Assembly: GCF_001426345.1 (NCBI RefSeq)
Contig: NZ_LMEM01000012.1
Span: 28,009 to 92,008, forward strand
DNA: 64,000 bases
Direction: 5' to 3'
Source of the DNA: Devosia sp. Root436
GTDB lineage: Bacteria; Pseudomonadota; Alphaproteobacteria; Rhizobiales; Devosiaceae
Positions 53,335 through 61,765 of the stretch are shown here, piece after piece. The position numbers and the translations under genes are program-made. Position 1 is the stretch's first letter. Every line of letters begins with the position of its first letter. The notes beneath the pieces are model-generated. The model saw only the letters and a program-made list of their open reading frames with translations, made no database searches and was not told the DNA's origin.

Positions 53335-54846
53335 ATGAAGGTAGCAATCGACATGGGCGCGACGACGGGCGCCGCGCCCGCCACGCTCGATCTCGAGGAA
53401 TTGCTGGCCACCCGTCTGCTCGTGCAGGGCAATTCCGGCTCCGGCAAGTCCCACCTTTTGCGCCGCCTGCTCGAGCAATCCGCCCCCTGGGTGCAGCAAT
53501 GCATCATCGATCCCGAGGGCGATTTCACAACCCTGTCAGAGCGTTACGGCCACACCGTCGTCGACGCCACCCGCACCGAGGCCGAGCTGACCCGCATCGC
53601 CGCCCGCGTCCGCCAGCATCGCGTCTCGGTCGTGCTCAATCTCGAAGGCCTCGACGTCGAGCAGCAGATGCGCGCCGCCGCCGCCTTCCTCGGCGGCATG
53701 TTCGATGCCGACCGCGACCACTGGTACCCCGTTCTCGTCGTCGTCGACGAAGCCCAGCTCTTCGCTCCGGCAGCAGCCGGCGAAGTCTCTGACGAAGCAC
53801 GGAAATTGTCGCTCGGCGCCATGACCAACCTCATGTGCCGCGGCCGCAAGCGCGGCCTCGCCGGCGTCATCGCCACCCAGCGCCTCGCCAAGCTCGCCAA
53901 GAATGTCGCCGCCGAGGCTTCTAACTTCCTGATGGGCCGTACTTTTCTCGATATCGACATGGCCCGCGCCGCCGATCTCCTGGGCATGGAAAAGCGCCAG
54001 GCCGAGCAGTTCCGCGACTTGGCCCGCGGCCACTTCGTCGCCCTCGGGCCCGCCATTTCCCGCCGTCCCCTGCCCGTCACCATCGGCGCCGTCGAAACCT
54101 CGGCCCGCTCCACCAGCCCCAAGCTGACCCCCCTCCCCGAACCCCCCGTGGACGCCGCGGACCTCATCTTCACCGCCTCCGCCGAGGAGCAGGCCCGCCC
54201 GGTGGTCCGCCGCCCGGCGCCGCCTCCGCCGCCTTCCACCAATGACCTGCTGGCCCAGCTCTCCCGCGCCCGCCCGCAGGTCGATGAAGCCCCGCAAAGC
54301 CTCTTCCCCGAAATCGGCGAGGCCGAGCGCGACCGCCAGATCGACGCCATCATGGCCGAGCTGCTTGATGATCCCGATGCCGGCTTCCGCACCGTCGCCG
54401 TGCTCTATCAGGACTTTCTCGTCCGCTGCCGTATCCGCCGCGTTCCCGGCGAGCCGCCCGCTCTGCCCGCCTTCAAGCGCCGCCTCGCCGTCGCCCGCGT
54501 CGCCCCCGACACACAGACGGCCAGCTCCGACGGCTGGCAGCAGGCCCTCTCGCTCTCCGAAACCCTGACCGACGACGTGCAGGGCGTCTTCCTCGTCCTC
54601 GCTCAGGCCGCCCTCACCGGCGCCCCCTGTCCCTCCGACGCGACCCTGGCCCGCCTCTACGGCACCCATTCGGCCAGCCGCGCCCGGCGCCTTTTGACCT
54701 GGTTCGAGGAACGCGGCCTGCTCGTCGTCCGCCTCGACTTCCGCAACAACCGCGTCGTCGCCTTCCCGGATTTGGGCGCCGAAACCGCCCCCGGCGACCC
54801 CAACGGTCCCGATGCGCTGGTCGACGAACGTGGCGCGGCAGAATAG
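53335..54846 (+). CDS. HerA/FtsK-like ATPase (DUF87), orphan
   Basis: A 503-residue ATP-binding protein: Walker A GNSGSGKSH (32-40), Walker B VLVVVDEAQLF (D138, E139), and ATQRLAKLAKNVAAEASNFL as a sensor/arginine-finger region, in the HerA-FtsK lineage. A Pro-rich linker (RRPAPPPPPSTND) separates it from a C-terminal helical region (about 350-490) with a winged-helix-like stretch (ARLYGTHSASRARRLLTWFE). HerA proteins normally pair with NurA or other nucleases; none is adjacent. Possible roles are DNA translocation or repair. It stands alone after the sugar operon. Confidence 0.82.
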   Translation: MKVAIDMGATTGAAPATLDLEELLATRLLVQGNSGSGKSHLLRRLLEQSAPWVQQCIIDPEGDFTTLSERYGHTVVDATRTEAELTRIAARVRQHRVSVVLNLEGLDVEQQMRAAAAFLGGMFDADRDHWYPVLVVVDEAQLFAPAAAGEVSDEARKLSLGAMTNLMCRGRKRGLAGVIATQRLAKLAKNVAAEASNFLMGRTFLDIDMARAADLLGMEKRQAEQFRDLARGHFVALGPAISRRPLPVTIGAVETSARSTSPKLTPLPEPPVDAADLIFTASAEEQARPVVRRPAPPPPPSTNDLLAQLSRARPQVDEAPQSLFPEIGEAERDRQIDAIMAELLDDPDAGFRTVAVLYQDFLVRCRIRRVPGEPPALPAFKRRLAVARVAPDTQTASSDGWQQALSLSETLTDDVQGVFLVLAQAALTGAPCPSDATLARLYGTHSASRARRLLTWFEERGLLVVRLDFRNNRVVAFPDLGAETAPGDPNGPDALVDERGAAE

Positions 54847-54875
54847 TCCGCCGGACCTACATTCGCTGAGCGTAG

Positions 54876-55004
54876 GCTCCCTCTCCCCTGAGGGGAGAGG
54901 GTGGGGTGAGGGGTTCAGTGCCGGTGAAGGGCACGGTGCCTAAAGCAGCGCTGAACCCCTCACCAACCCTTCGGGTCGACCTCTCCCCTCAGGGGAGAGG
55001 TGAC
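54876..55004. repeat. Mosaic palindromic repeat, family A, copy A6
   Basis: Left arm CTCCCTCTCCCCTGAGGGGA, GGGTGGGGTGAGGGGTTCAG, centre, GAACCCCTCACC, CAACCC-TTC-GGGTCG hairpin and the right arm CCTCTCCCC-TCA-GGGGAGAGG. It lies between convergent genes, 30 bp and 10 bp from their stops. Confidence 0.9.
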
Positions 55005-55013
55005 TTCCGCGCC

Positions 55014-56519
55014 TCAATCGTCCTCGACAAACACCTCGGTCCGCTTTTTCCGGATGCTCGGCAGCACCGCCACGATCACCGCCAGCAGCGCCAACCCCAG
55101 CAGCGTTGCCGAGATCGGCCGGTGCAGGAAGATCATCGGGTCGCCCCGCGAGATGATCATCGCCCGCCGCAGATGCTCTTCCAGCAGCGGCCCCAGCACG
55201 AAGCCCAGCAGCAGCGGCGCCGGCTCGCAGCCGAAGCGGATCAGCAGGTAGCCCAGGATGCCGAAGAAGGCGATGGCATAGATGTCGAAGATGTTCTGGT
55301 TGATCGAGAATGTCCCGATACAGGCGAACAGCACGATGGCCGGGAACAGCACCCGATAGGGGATCGAGAGCATCTTCACCCATAGCCCCACCAGCGGCAG
55401 GTTGAGCACCACCAGCAGGAAGTTGCCCACCCACATCGAGGCGATGATGCCCCAGAACAAGGCCGGCTGCTCGTTGATGACATTGGGGCCGGGCGTAATG
55501 CCCTGCAGGATGAACGCCCCGATCATCAGCGCCATCACTGGATGAGCCGGAATACCCAGCGTCATCAGCGGGATGAAGCTGGTCTGCGCTGCCGCGTTAT
55601 TGGCCGATTCCGGCCCGGCAACGCCTTCGATGGCGCCATGTCCGAATTCCTGCGGCGTCCTGGACAGCCGCTTTTCTGCCGAGTAGGAGGCAAAGGCGGA
55701 GAGGATATGCCCGCCCCCCGGCAGCACGCCCAGTACCGAGCCGATCACCGTGCCGCGCAGGATCGGCGCGATGACCCGCTTGATGTCGTCCCTGGTGAGC
55801 CAGAGGTTCTTCACCTCCGTCACCCCGACCTCGCGCTCCTTCTCGTTTTCTAGGTTGCGCAGGATTTCGGCCACGCCGAACACACCCACCGCCACCGCCA
55901 CGAAGTTGAGCCCGCCGAACAATTCGCGCACCCCGAAGGTAAAGCGTGGCGTGCCGGTATAGATATCCTGGCCCACCATGCCCAGCAGCAGCCCGAGCAC
56001 GATCATGCCCAGCGCCTTGAGAATGGAGCCATGCGCCAGCGCGATGGAGACCAGCAGGCCCAGCACGATCAGCGAGAAATATTCCGGCGCCCCGAAATTG
56101 AGCGCCGCCCGCGCCAGCGGCGGCGCGAAAAAGGCCAGCAGCAGCGTCGCCACCGAGCCGGCGAAGAACGAGCCGATGGCCGCGGCGGCCAAAGCCGGGC
56201 CTGCCCGGCCCTTGCGCGCCATCTGGTAGCCGTCGATGGCGGTCACCGCCGCCGAGCTTTCGCCGGGCAGGTTGATCAGGATGGCCGTGGTCGAGCCGCC
56301 ATACTGGGCGCCGTAATAGATGCCCGCCAGCATGATCAGTGCCGTTTCCGCCTGCAGCGAAAAGGTAATGGGCAGCAGCATGGCGATGGTGGCGGTCGGC
56401 CCGATGCCGGGTAGCACGCCAACCAGCGTCCCCAGCAGCACGCCGATGAAGCAGTATAGAATATTGATCGGGTCAAGCGCGACCGAAAAGCCCAGGGCCA
56501 GCGACGATATCAGGTCCAT
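55014..56519 (-). CDS. tctA: Tripartite tricarboxylate transporter large membrane subunit TctA
   Basis: A 501-residue membrane subunit of the secondary, binding-protein-dependent TTT transporter. Family signatures: [38 protein letters not shown] and the mirrored [20 protein letters not shown]. About eleven to twelve TM helices. The ATG at 56517-56519 follows GGGAGGAA. Third gene of tctCBA. Confidence 0.95.
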   Translation of the reverse strand: MDLISSLALGFSVALDPINILYCFIGVLLGTLVGVLPGIGPTATIAMLLPITFSLQAETALIMLAGIYYGAQYGGSTTAILINLPGESSAAVTAIDGYQMARKGRAGPALAAAAIGSFFAGSVATLLLAFFAPPLARAALNFGAPEYFSLIVLGLLVSIALAHGSILKALGMIVLGLLLGMVGQDIYTGTPRFTFGVRELFGGLNFVAVAVGVFGVAEILRNLENEKEREVGVTEVKNLWLTRDDIKRVIAPILRGTVIGSVLGVLPGGGHILSAFASYSAEKRLSRTPQEFGHGAIEGVAGPESANNAAAQTSFIPLMTLGIPAHPVMALMIGAFILQGITPGPNVINEQPALFWGIIASMWVGNFLLVVLNLPLVGLWVKMLSIPYRVLFPAIVLFACIGTFSINQNIFDIYAIAFFGILGYLLIRFGCEPAPLLLGFVLGPLLEEHLRRAMIISRGDPMIFLHRPISATLLGLALLAVIVAVLPSIRKKRTEVFVEDD

Positions 56520-56536
56520 CTCTGTTCCTCCCCGCC

Positions 56537-56998
56537 CTAGAAGCGCAGCCACGGACCGATCCAGGGCACCAACAGCCCCAGCCCGATCACGAAGATCAAC
56601 ATGCACAGCACGCACAGCCCCACGCTGATGACCAGCGACGAGAGCAAAGAATTGCGGCTGCTCGACAGAGCCGTCGCCAGCCCGGAAATCAGCACGACCG
56701 GAATGAAGCCCAGCCCGCGTATGGTGGCGGCAAAGAACAGGATCGTGCCCAGCACCAGTACGAGGCCACGCCACGGCCAGGGAGCCGGCGCCTCCGTATC
56801 GGGCTTGCCCGTGCCCTTGGCCGCCACCGCCACGCCCAGCGCCACCAATATGCCGCCGAGCACCACCGGCATGAAACCCGGTCCCATGCGGAACGGCGTG
56901 CCGAATTCGTAGCGCATGGCTTCGAGCGCAAAATAGCCACCCAGGGCGACGAATATCGCCCCCGAGGCAAGGTCGTTCCGCGACGCGTTGAGTGCCAT
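56537..56998 (-). CDS. tctB: Tripartite tricarboxylate transporter small membrane subunit TctB
   Basis: A 153-residue membrane protein with four TM helices: SGAIFVALGGYFALEAMRYE, FMPVVLGGILVALGVAVAA, GLVLVLGTILFFAATIRGLG and a final helix ending GLGLLVPWIGPW. The position and size match TctB. The ATG has GGGGAGGGAA upstream, right after the tctC hairpin. Confidence 0.92.
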   Translation of the reverse strand: MALNASRNDLASGAIFVALGGYFALEAMRYEFGTPFRMGPGFMPVVLGGILVALGVAVAAKGTGKPDTEAPAPWPWRGLVLVLGTILFFAATIRGLGFIPVVLISGLATALSSSRNSLLSSLVISVGLCVLCMLIFVIGLGLLVPWIGPWLRF

Positions 56999-57020
56999 TC
57001 ATTCCCTCCCCTGTGGGAAA

Positions 57021-57044
57021 CCCCCGGCCGCGTTGGGCCGGGGG
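57021..57044 (-). terminator. Stem-loop between tctC and tctB
   Basis: A perfect 9-bp stem CCCCCGGCC / GGCCGGGGG with a 6-nt loop, followed on the minus strand by TTTCCC. It lies between the binding-protein gene and the membrane genes, and probably lowers their expression relative to tctC. Confidence 0.65.
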
Positions 57045-57069
57045 CTCCTCTATTATTGCTGGTGGCCGA

Positions 57070-58053
57070 TTACTGCGCCGAAACGCCGGCAGCCTTGATC
57101 ACCTCGGCCCAGAGCGCGATCTGGCCCTCGAGCTTCTGCTTCAGCGCCGCCGGGGTCGCCTGGTCGGCCGGCACCGGATAGGTGCCGAGTTCGGCAAAGC
57201 TGTTACCGACATTTTCATCGGCCAGCGCCTTCTGCAGCGACTGGCTCAGCCGGTCGATGATGGCCTGGTCGGTGCCGGCCGGCGCATAAAGCCCGTGCCA
57301 GACCGAGAGGTTGAAGTTGTCCAGCCCGCCTTCGGCCAGGGTAGGCAGCTCGGGCAGCACGGCGATGCGGTCCGGCGTTGTCACCGCATAGGCCTTGATT
57401 TCACCGGCCTGGATCTGGCTGGTCGTGTTGGTGGTCTGGTCGCACATCATGTCGATCTGGCCACCCAGCAGGTCCGTCATGGCCGGGCCGGTGCCCTGAT
57501 AGGGCACTTCGGTCATCTTGGTCCCGAGCGCATCCATGAACAGGAGGCCACAGAGCTGGCTGGCCGCACCGATGCCGGCATTGGCGTAGGTGATGTCCTC
57601 GCCCTTTTCCTTGATATAGGCGATGAGGTCTTCCAGCGTTGCCGGCTCGAAATCCTTGCGTGCCACGATGGTCATCGGCACTTCGGTCACGAGGCCAATC
57701 GGGGCGAAATCGGTCATCGGGTCATAGGGCAGGCTGGCATAGAGCGCCGGGGCGGTCGACATGCCGATATGGTGCAGCAGCAGCGTATAGCCGTCCGGAT
57801 TGGCGGCGGCCACCTGGCCGGCGCCCAGCGTGCCGCCGGCGCCGCCGACATTCTGCACCACCACCTGCTGGCCCAGGTCTTCGCTCATCGCCGCAGCCAC
57901 CAGCCGCGTCACCGTATCGGTGGGGCCACCGGCCGAGAACGGCACCACGATGGTCACCGGCTGTGTCGGATAGTCCTGCGCCATGACCGCAACGGCACTC
58001 AGTGCCGAACCGGCGACAAGGCCCGCGGCCAGGATTTTTACGAAGGTCTTCAT
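57070..58053 (-). CDS. tctC: Tripartite tricarboxylate transporter substrate-binding protein TctC
   Basis: A 327-residue periplasmic binding protein (Bug family). The signal peptide FVKILAAGLVAGSALSAVAV is cleaved near MAQ/DYPT. Motifs: VTIVVPFSAGGPTDTVTRLV, VVVQNVGGAGGTLGAGQVAA and YQGTGPAMTDLLGGQIDMMC. Ligands in this family are usually tri- or dicarboxylates such as citrate; the exact one is not predictable. The ATG follows GGGAGGACA. It is read from a sigma-54 promoter. Confidence 0.95.
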   Translation of the reverse strand: MKTFVKILAAGLVAGSALSAVAVMAQDYPTQPVTIVVPFSAGGPTDTVTRLVAAAMSEDLGQQVVVQNVGGAGGTLGAGQVAAANPDGYTLLLHHIGMSTAPALYASLPYDPMTDFAPIGLVTEVPMTIVARKDFEPATLEDLIAYIKEKGEDITYANAGIGAASQLCGLLFMDALGTKMTEVPYQGTGPAMTDLLGGQIDMMCDQTTNTTSQIQAGEIKAYAVTTPDRIAVLPELPTLAEGGLDNFNLSVWHGLYAPAGTDQAIIDRLSQSLQKALADENVGNSFAELGTYPVPADQATPAALKQKLEGQIALWAEVIKAAGVSAQ

Positions 58054-58116
58054 TGAGTCTGTCCTCCCATATAGATGCTTGGATCCCGGTATCCTCACCG
58101 GGGTCGACACCAGCAA

Positions 58117-58132
58117 TGCAAGCTGCGTGCCA
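58117..58132 (-). promoter_or_regulatory. Sigma-54 (-24/-12) promoter of tctCBA
   Basis: On the minus strand TGGCACG-N4-TTGCA matches the RpoN consensus at every conserved base, with GG and GC elements at the correct spacing. The expected start of transcription is near 58106, about 50 bp upstream of the tctC ATG. The divergent gene pair encodes a DctB/DctD system whose DctD is a sigma-54 activator. Confidence 0.9.
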
Positions 58133-58185
58133 CGCGCGAGATGCAATGCTGATATGCTATTTTTCCCGACCATGCTAAGCATCCG

Positions 58186-58232
58186 GGCAAGAACTTGCTC
58201 ATTGCGCCGGCGATTATCGGCAATTTCTTGCC
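58186..58232. promoter_or_regulatory. Paired upstream activator dyads (candidate DctD sites)
   Basis: Two related dyads, GGCAA-GAAC-TTGCT (58186-58199) and GGCAA-TTTC-TTGCC (58219-58232), have centres 33 bp apart, about three helical turns. They lie roughly 60-110 bp upstream of the sigma-54 promoter, the normal place for activator binding. The second one ends 32 bp before the dctB start, so it could also regulate dctB. Confidence 0.6.
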
Positions 58233-58264
58233 AATGAGCCGGATTGTGGTCGGGAAAGGCGCCT

Positions 58265-60250
58265 GTGACGATACGAACGACCCTGCGAAGCTGGTTCGGC
58301 CGCCGCCACCTGGTCATGATGGCCATCGGGCTGGTTGCGGTGACGCTGGTCGCCTGGGTGGCGTTCGAGATGACCCTCAACGCCACCATCCGCGATACCC
58401 GCGACCAGGCCGACCGCCGGCTCGCCTTGTTCGAGCGCACGCTGGAAGCCATCATCGAGCGCTTCCACTATCTGCCGGTGGCCATTTCCCAGGCCCGCGA
58501 AACCCGCGCGGCGCTGACCAATCCCGACGACCCGCTCGCCGTGGAGGCCGCCAACGGCTTTCTCTCCAAGCTCAACGAGACGGCCGGCGCCGGCGAGATT
58601 TTCCTCATGGAGGACAATGGCGCCGTGGTCGCCGCCAGCAACTGGTGGACGCTGACCAGCCTGGTGGGCACCAATTATTCCTTCCGCCCCTATTTCGCCG
58701 AGGCCATGCGGCTGGGGCAGGCCGAATATTATGCCTTCGGCATCTCCACCAGCGTACCGGGTTATTTCCTCTCCCAGCGCGTGGACGGTCCCGATGGTCC
58801 GCTGGGCGTTGCCGTCACCAAGATCAACCTGGGCGAGATCGAGGCCACCTGGTGGCGCTCGGGCGAGCTCATCGGCATTGTCGATCTCAACGACGTGGTC
58901 ATCCTCTCCACCCGCCCTGACTGGCGCTACCGGCCGCTGCAGACCATTCCGCGCTCACGGGTCGAGGGTATTTCCGGCCAGCAGCGCTATGGCGAGAACG
59001 GCATCGAAAATGCCGGCATCATCACCGATCGCTGGTTCTCCCGCGGCGCCGAATTCGCCCTGCTGTCAGGCAACGATCCCGAAACCTCGGGCTATTTCGT
59101 GCTGCAGGAACTGCGCCTGCCCAAGCATGGCTGGGAGCTGCTGTCCTTCACCCCTTTGGCCCCGCTCTATGGCGTCGCCTGGACTGCGGCGGCCGCTGCC
59201 GGCCTCGGCGCCGCCGCGCTCCTGCTCATCATCGTGCTGCTGGTGCAGCGCCAGCGCATCGTCGCCCAGCGCCTGGCCGATCACGAGCGGCTCGAACAGC
59301 GCGTCGCCGAGCGCACCGAGGATTTGCACGTCGCCAACGAGGCCCTGCGCGAGGAAATCGCCGAGCGCATCCGCGCCGAAAAGGCCGAGCGCGAAGCCCA
59401 GCACGGCCTGGTGCAGGCCGCCAAGATGGCCAGCCTCGGCCAGGCTCTGGCCGGCGTCGCCCACGAGGTCAGCCAGCCCGTTGCCGCCCTCACCACCCAT
59501 CTGGCCAGCGCCAAGCTCATCGCCAGCAGCCACCACGATACCGACATCTCCAATATCCTCTCCACCATGGACAAGGTGGTCGATCGCCTCGCGGCGCTGA
59601 CCGGGCACCTCAAGATCTTCGCCCGCAAGGAGACGCACGTCGCCATGCAGGCCGACCTGGCCCCCGTCATCGCCAATGCCCTCGACCTGGTCGATCACAA
59701 GCTGCGGGCCTTCGGCATCGACGTCGAATATCGCCGCCACAGCGGCCCGCTGCTGGTCACCGGCAATCCCATCCACCTCGAACAGGTGCTGATCAACCTC
59801 ATTGCCAACGCCGCCGACGCCATGGAACACAGCCCCATCCGCGTCCTGTCCATCGGCGTCGGCAAGACCGCCCGCAATGTCGAGGTCGCCGTGTCCGATA
59901 CCGGCTCGGGCATCCCCGCGGCCGAACTCTCCAACCTCTTCGACCCCTTCTATTCCACCAAGGATGCCGGGCGGGGCCTCGGCCTCGGCCTCTCCATTTC
60001 CTATGGCCTGGTCCGCGACATCGGCGGCGCCATCGCCGTCGCCAGCCGCCCCGGCAAGGGTTCCACGTTCACCGTAAGACTGCCCCTGGCTCCCCCGGAC
60101 CGCGCCGATGCGTCCGCTCCTGCTCTTCCCTCCCCCTTGAGGGGAGCGACCGAGGGAGGGGGTCCCTCAGCGACCCGCGAAACCACCCCATCCCCGGCCC
60201 TCCCCTCAAGGGGGAGGGGCGCAAAACGCAACTATCGTGAACCAACCTAG
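58265..60250 (+). CDS. dctB: DctB-type sensor histidine kinase
   Basis: A 661-residue membrane sensor for carboxylates. TM1 (about 16-38), a periplasmic double-Cache domain (40-300), TM2 (303-327), a coiled coil, a dimerisation helix with the phospho-acceptor H400 (GVAHEVSQPVAAL), and ATPase boxes N (NLIANAADAME), G1 (DTGSGIP) and G2 (GRGLGLGLSISYG). GTG at 58265 is preferred, with AAAGG 6 nt upstream; a TTG seven codons earlier is closer to the dyads. The kinase fold ends at about residue 609, and the last 50 residues are encoded by repeat C5. Confidence 0.9.
   Translation: MTIRTTLRSWFGRRHLVMMAIGLVAVTLVAWVAFEMTLNATIRDTRDQADRRLALFERTLEAIIERFHYLPVAISQARETRAALTNPDDPLAVEAANGFLSKLNETAGAGEIFLMEDNGAVVAASNWWTLTSLVGTNYSFRPYFAEAMRLGQAEYYAFGISTSVPGYFLSQRVDGPDGPLGVAVTKINLGEIEATWWRSGELIGIVDLNDVVILSTRPDWRYRPLQTIPRSRVEGISGQQRYGENGIENAGIITDRWFSRGAEFALLSGNDPETSGYFVLQELRLPKHGWELLSFTPLAPLYGVAWTAAAAAGLGAAALLLIIVLLVQRQRIVAQRLADHERLEQRVAERTEDLHVANEALREEIAERIRAEKAEREAQHGLVQAAKMASLGQALAGVAHEVSQPVAALTTHLASAKLIASSHHDTDISNILSTMDKVVDRLAALTGHLKIFARKETHVAMQADLAPVIANALDLVDHKLRAFGIDVEYRRHSGPLLVTGNPIHLEQVLINLIANAADAMEHSPIRVLSIGVGKTARNVEVAVSDTGSGIPAAELSNLFDPFYSTKDAGRGLGLGLSISYGLVRDIGGAIAVASRPGKGSTFTVRLPLAPPDRADASAPALPSPLRGATEGGGPSATRETTPSPALPSRGRGAKRNYREPT
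60126..60222. repeat. Mosaic palindromic repeat, family C-like, copy C5 (inside dctB 3' end)
   Basis: Arms TTCCCTCCCCCTTGAGGGGA and the inverted CCCTCCCCTCAAGGGGGAGG enclose CGAGGGAGGGGGTCCCTCAG. The copy is wholly within the dctB reading frame and is translated as Pro/Arg-rich sequence (PSPLRGATEGG...PSPALPSRGRG). It is the only repeat copy here that lies inside a coding region. Confidence 0.8.
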
Positions 60251-60259
60251 AGAAACCGC

Positions 60260-61609
60260 ATGACCACCCCATCCGTTCTCATCGTCGACGACGAAGAAAT
60301 GGTGCGCACCGCCCTCGAGCAATGGCTGCGCCTGTCCGGTTTCGCCACCCATGTCGCCACCAGCGCCACCGAGGCCCTGGCCATGCTCGACGATATCCAT
60401 CCCCAGGTCATCCTCACCGATGTCCGCATGCCGGGCCTTTCCGGCCTCGACCTGCTGCGCACCGTGCACGAGCGCGCGCTGGCCAGCGAGGTCATCCTCA
60501 TTACCGGTCATGGCGATGTGCCCATGGCGGTGGAAGCCATGCGATCGGGCGCCTTCGATTTCCTGCAAAAGCCCTATGTGCCCGACCAGTTGGTCAAGAC
60601 CCTGCGCCGCGCCGCCGAACAGGCCGGCCTCAAGCGCGAAGTCGCCGACCTGCGCCGCAAGCTCGATGGCGGCGAAGCCGAGCTTGCCACCCGCCTCGTC
60701 GGTTCCTCCCGCGTCATGGAAGACCTGCGTCACGCCGTGCGCGAATTGGCCTCCATCCCCACCGATGTCATCATTCTGGGCGAAACCGGCACCGGCAAGG
60801 AAGTCGTCGCCCGGTGCCTGCACGATTTCTCGTCCCGCGCCAAGGGCCCCTTCGTCGCCGTCAACTGCGCCGCCATCCCGGCCGAACTAATCGAGAGCGA
60901 ACTGTTCGGCCACGAGGCCGGCGCCTTCACCTCGGCCCGCGACAAGCGCATCGGCAAGTTCGAATTCGCCAACGGCGGCACTTTGCTGCTCGACGAGATC
61001 GAATCCATGCCCCTGCTCGCCCAGGCCAAGGTGCTCCGCGTCATCCAGGAGCGCGTGGTCGAGCGCGTCGGCTCCAACCGCCAGATCCCGCTCGACCTGC
61101 GCATCATTGCCGCCTCCAAGGTCGATCTGGCCGCCGAAAGCGAGGCCGGCCGCTTCCGTGCCGATCTCTATTACCGGCTCAACCTGGCCACCATCCACCT
61201 CGCCCCGCTGCGCGATCGCGGCGAGGACAGCGTGCTGCTGTTCCACCATTTCCTCGGCCTCGCCGTCCAGCGCTTCAACAAGCCCGCGCCCGCCTTGCAC
61301 CCCGCCGACATCAATGCCCTGCTCGTCCACGCCTGGCCCGGCAATGTCCGCGAAATCAAGGCCGCCGCCGACCGCTTCGCCCTCGGCCTCGACGCCACCG
61401 GCCGCTCGCTCGACACCATCCTCGGCCCCAGGGCAAAACCCCTGCCCTCCACCGCCAGCCTCGCCGACCGCCTCGCCGCCTACGAACGCCACGTCATCGA
61501 AGCCGAACTGGCACGGCACGGCGATTCCATCGCTGCCGTCGTGGATGCCCTACAGGTGCCAAGGCGGACGCTAAGCGAAAAGATGGCAAGGCTGGGCGTG
61601 CGCAGATAA
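60260..61609 (+). CDS. dctD: DctD-type sigma-54-dependent response regulator
   Basis: A 449-residue NtrC-family activator: receiver (phospho-Asp D54, Lys K104), AAA+ domain with Walker A GETGTGKE (174-181), a GAFTSA loop at 221-226, Walker B GGTLLLDEIE, and a C-terminal Fis-type helix-turn-helix (IAAVVDALQVPRRTLSEKMA). The sigma-54-contact loop reads GAFTSA rather than the usual GAFTGA. It starts 9 bp after dctB. Its expected target is the divergent tctCBA promoter. Confidence 0.93.
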   Translation: MTTPSVLIVDDEEMVRTALEQWLRLSGFATHVATSATEALAMLDDIHPQVILTDVRMPGLSGLDLLRTVHERALASEVILITGHGDVPMAVEAMRSGAFDFLQKPYVPDQLVKTLRRAAEQAGLKREVADLRRKLDGGEAELATRLVGSSRVMEDLRHAVRELASIPTDVIILGETGTGKEVVARCLHDFSSRAKGPFVAVNCAAIPAELIESELFGHEAGAFTSARDKRIGKFEFANGGTLLLDEIESMPLLAQAKVLRVIQERVVERVGSNRQIPLDLRIIAASKVDLAAESEAGRFRADLYYRLNLATIHLAPLRDRGEDSVLLFHHFLGLAVQRFNKPAPALHPADINALLVHAWPGNVREIKAAADRFALGLDATGRSLDTILGPRAKPLPSTASLADRLAAYERHVIEAELARHGDSIAAVVDALQVPRRTLSEKMARLGVRR

Positions 61610-61618
61610 CGCTCCACC

Positions 61619-61760
61619 CTTCCCCTCTCCCCTTGAGGGAGAGCACGGTTTTCTGCGTTCAGCAGAAAACCGGGTGAGAGGTTCTCTCCGCGAGTCGGAT
61701 GCTTGTGGAACCAACCCCTCATCCGCCCTTCGGGCACCTTCTCCCTCAAGGGGAAGGAAA
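61619..61760. repeat. Mosaic palindromic repeat, family D, copy D2
   Basis: Same layout as D1: CTTCCCCTCTCCCCTTGAGG, hairpin GGTTTTCTGC-GTTCA-GCAGAAAACC, CCGGGTGAGAGG, variable centre, ACCCCTCATCC, a small GC hairpin (GCCC-TTC-GGGC) and TCTCCCTCAAGGGGAAGG. The interior stem differs from D1 at paired positions (C-G to T-A). It sits between convergent stops (10 bp and 6 bp away). Confidence 0.9.
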
Positions 61761-61765
61761 GAACC

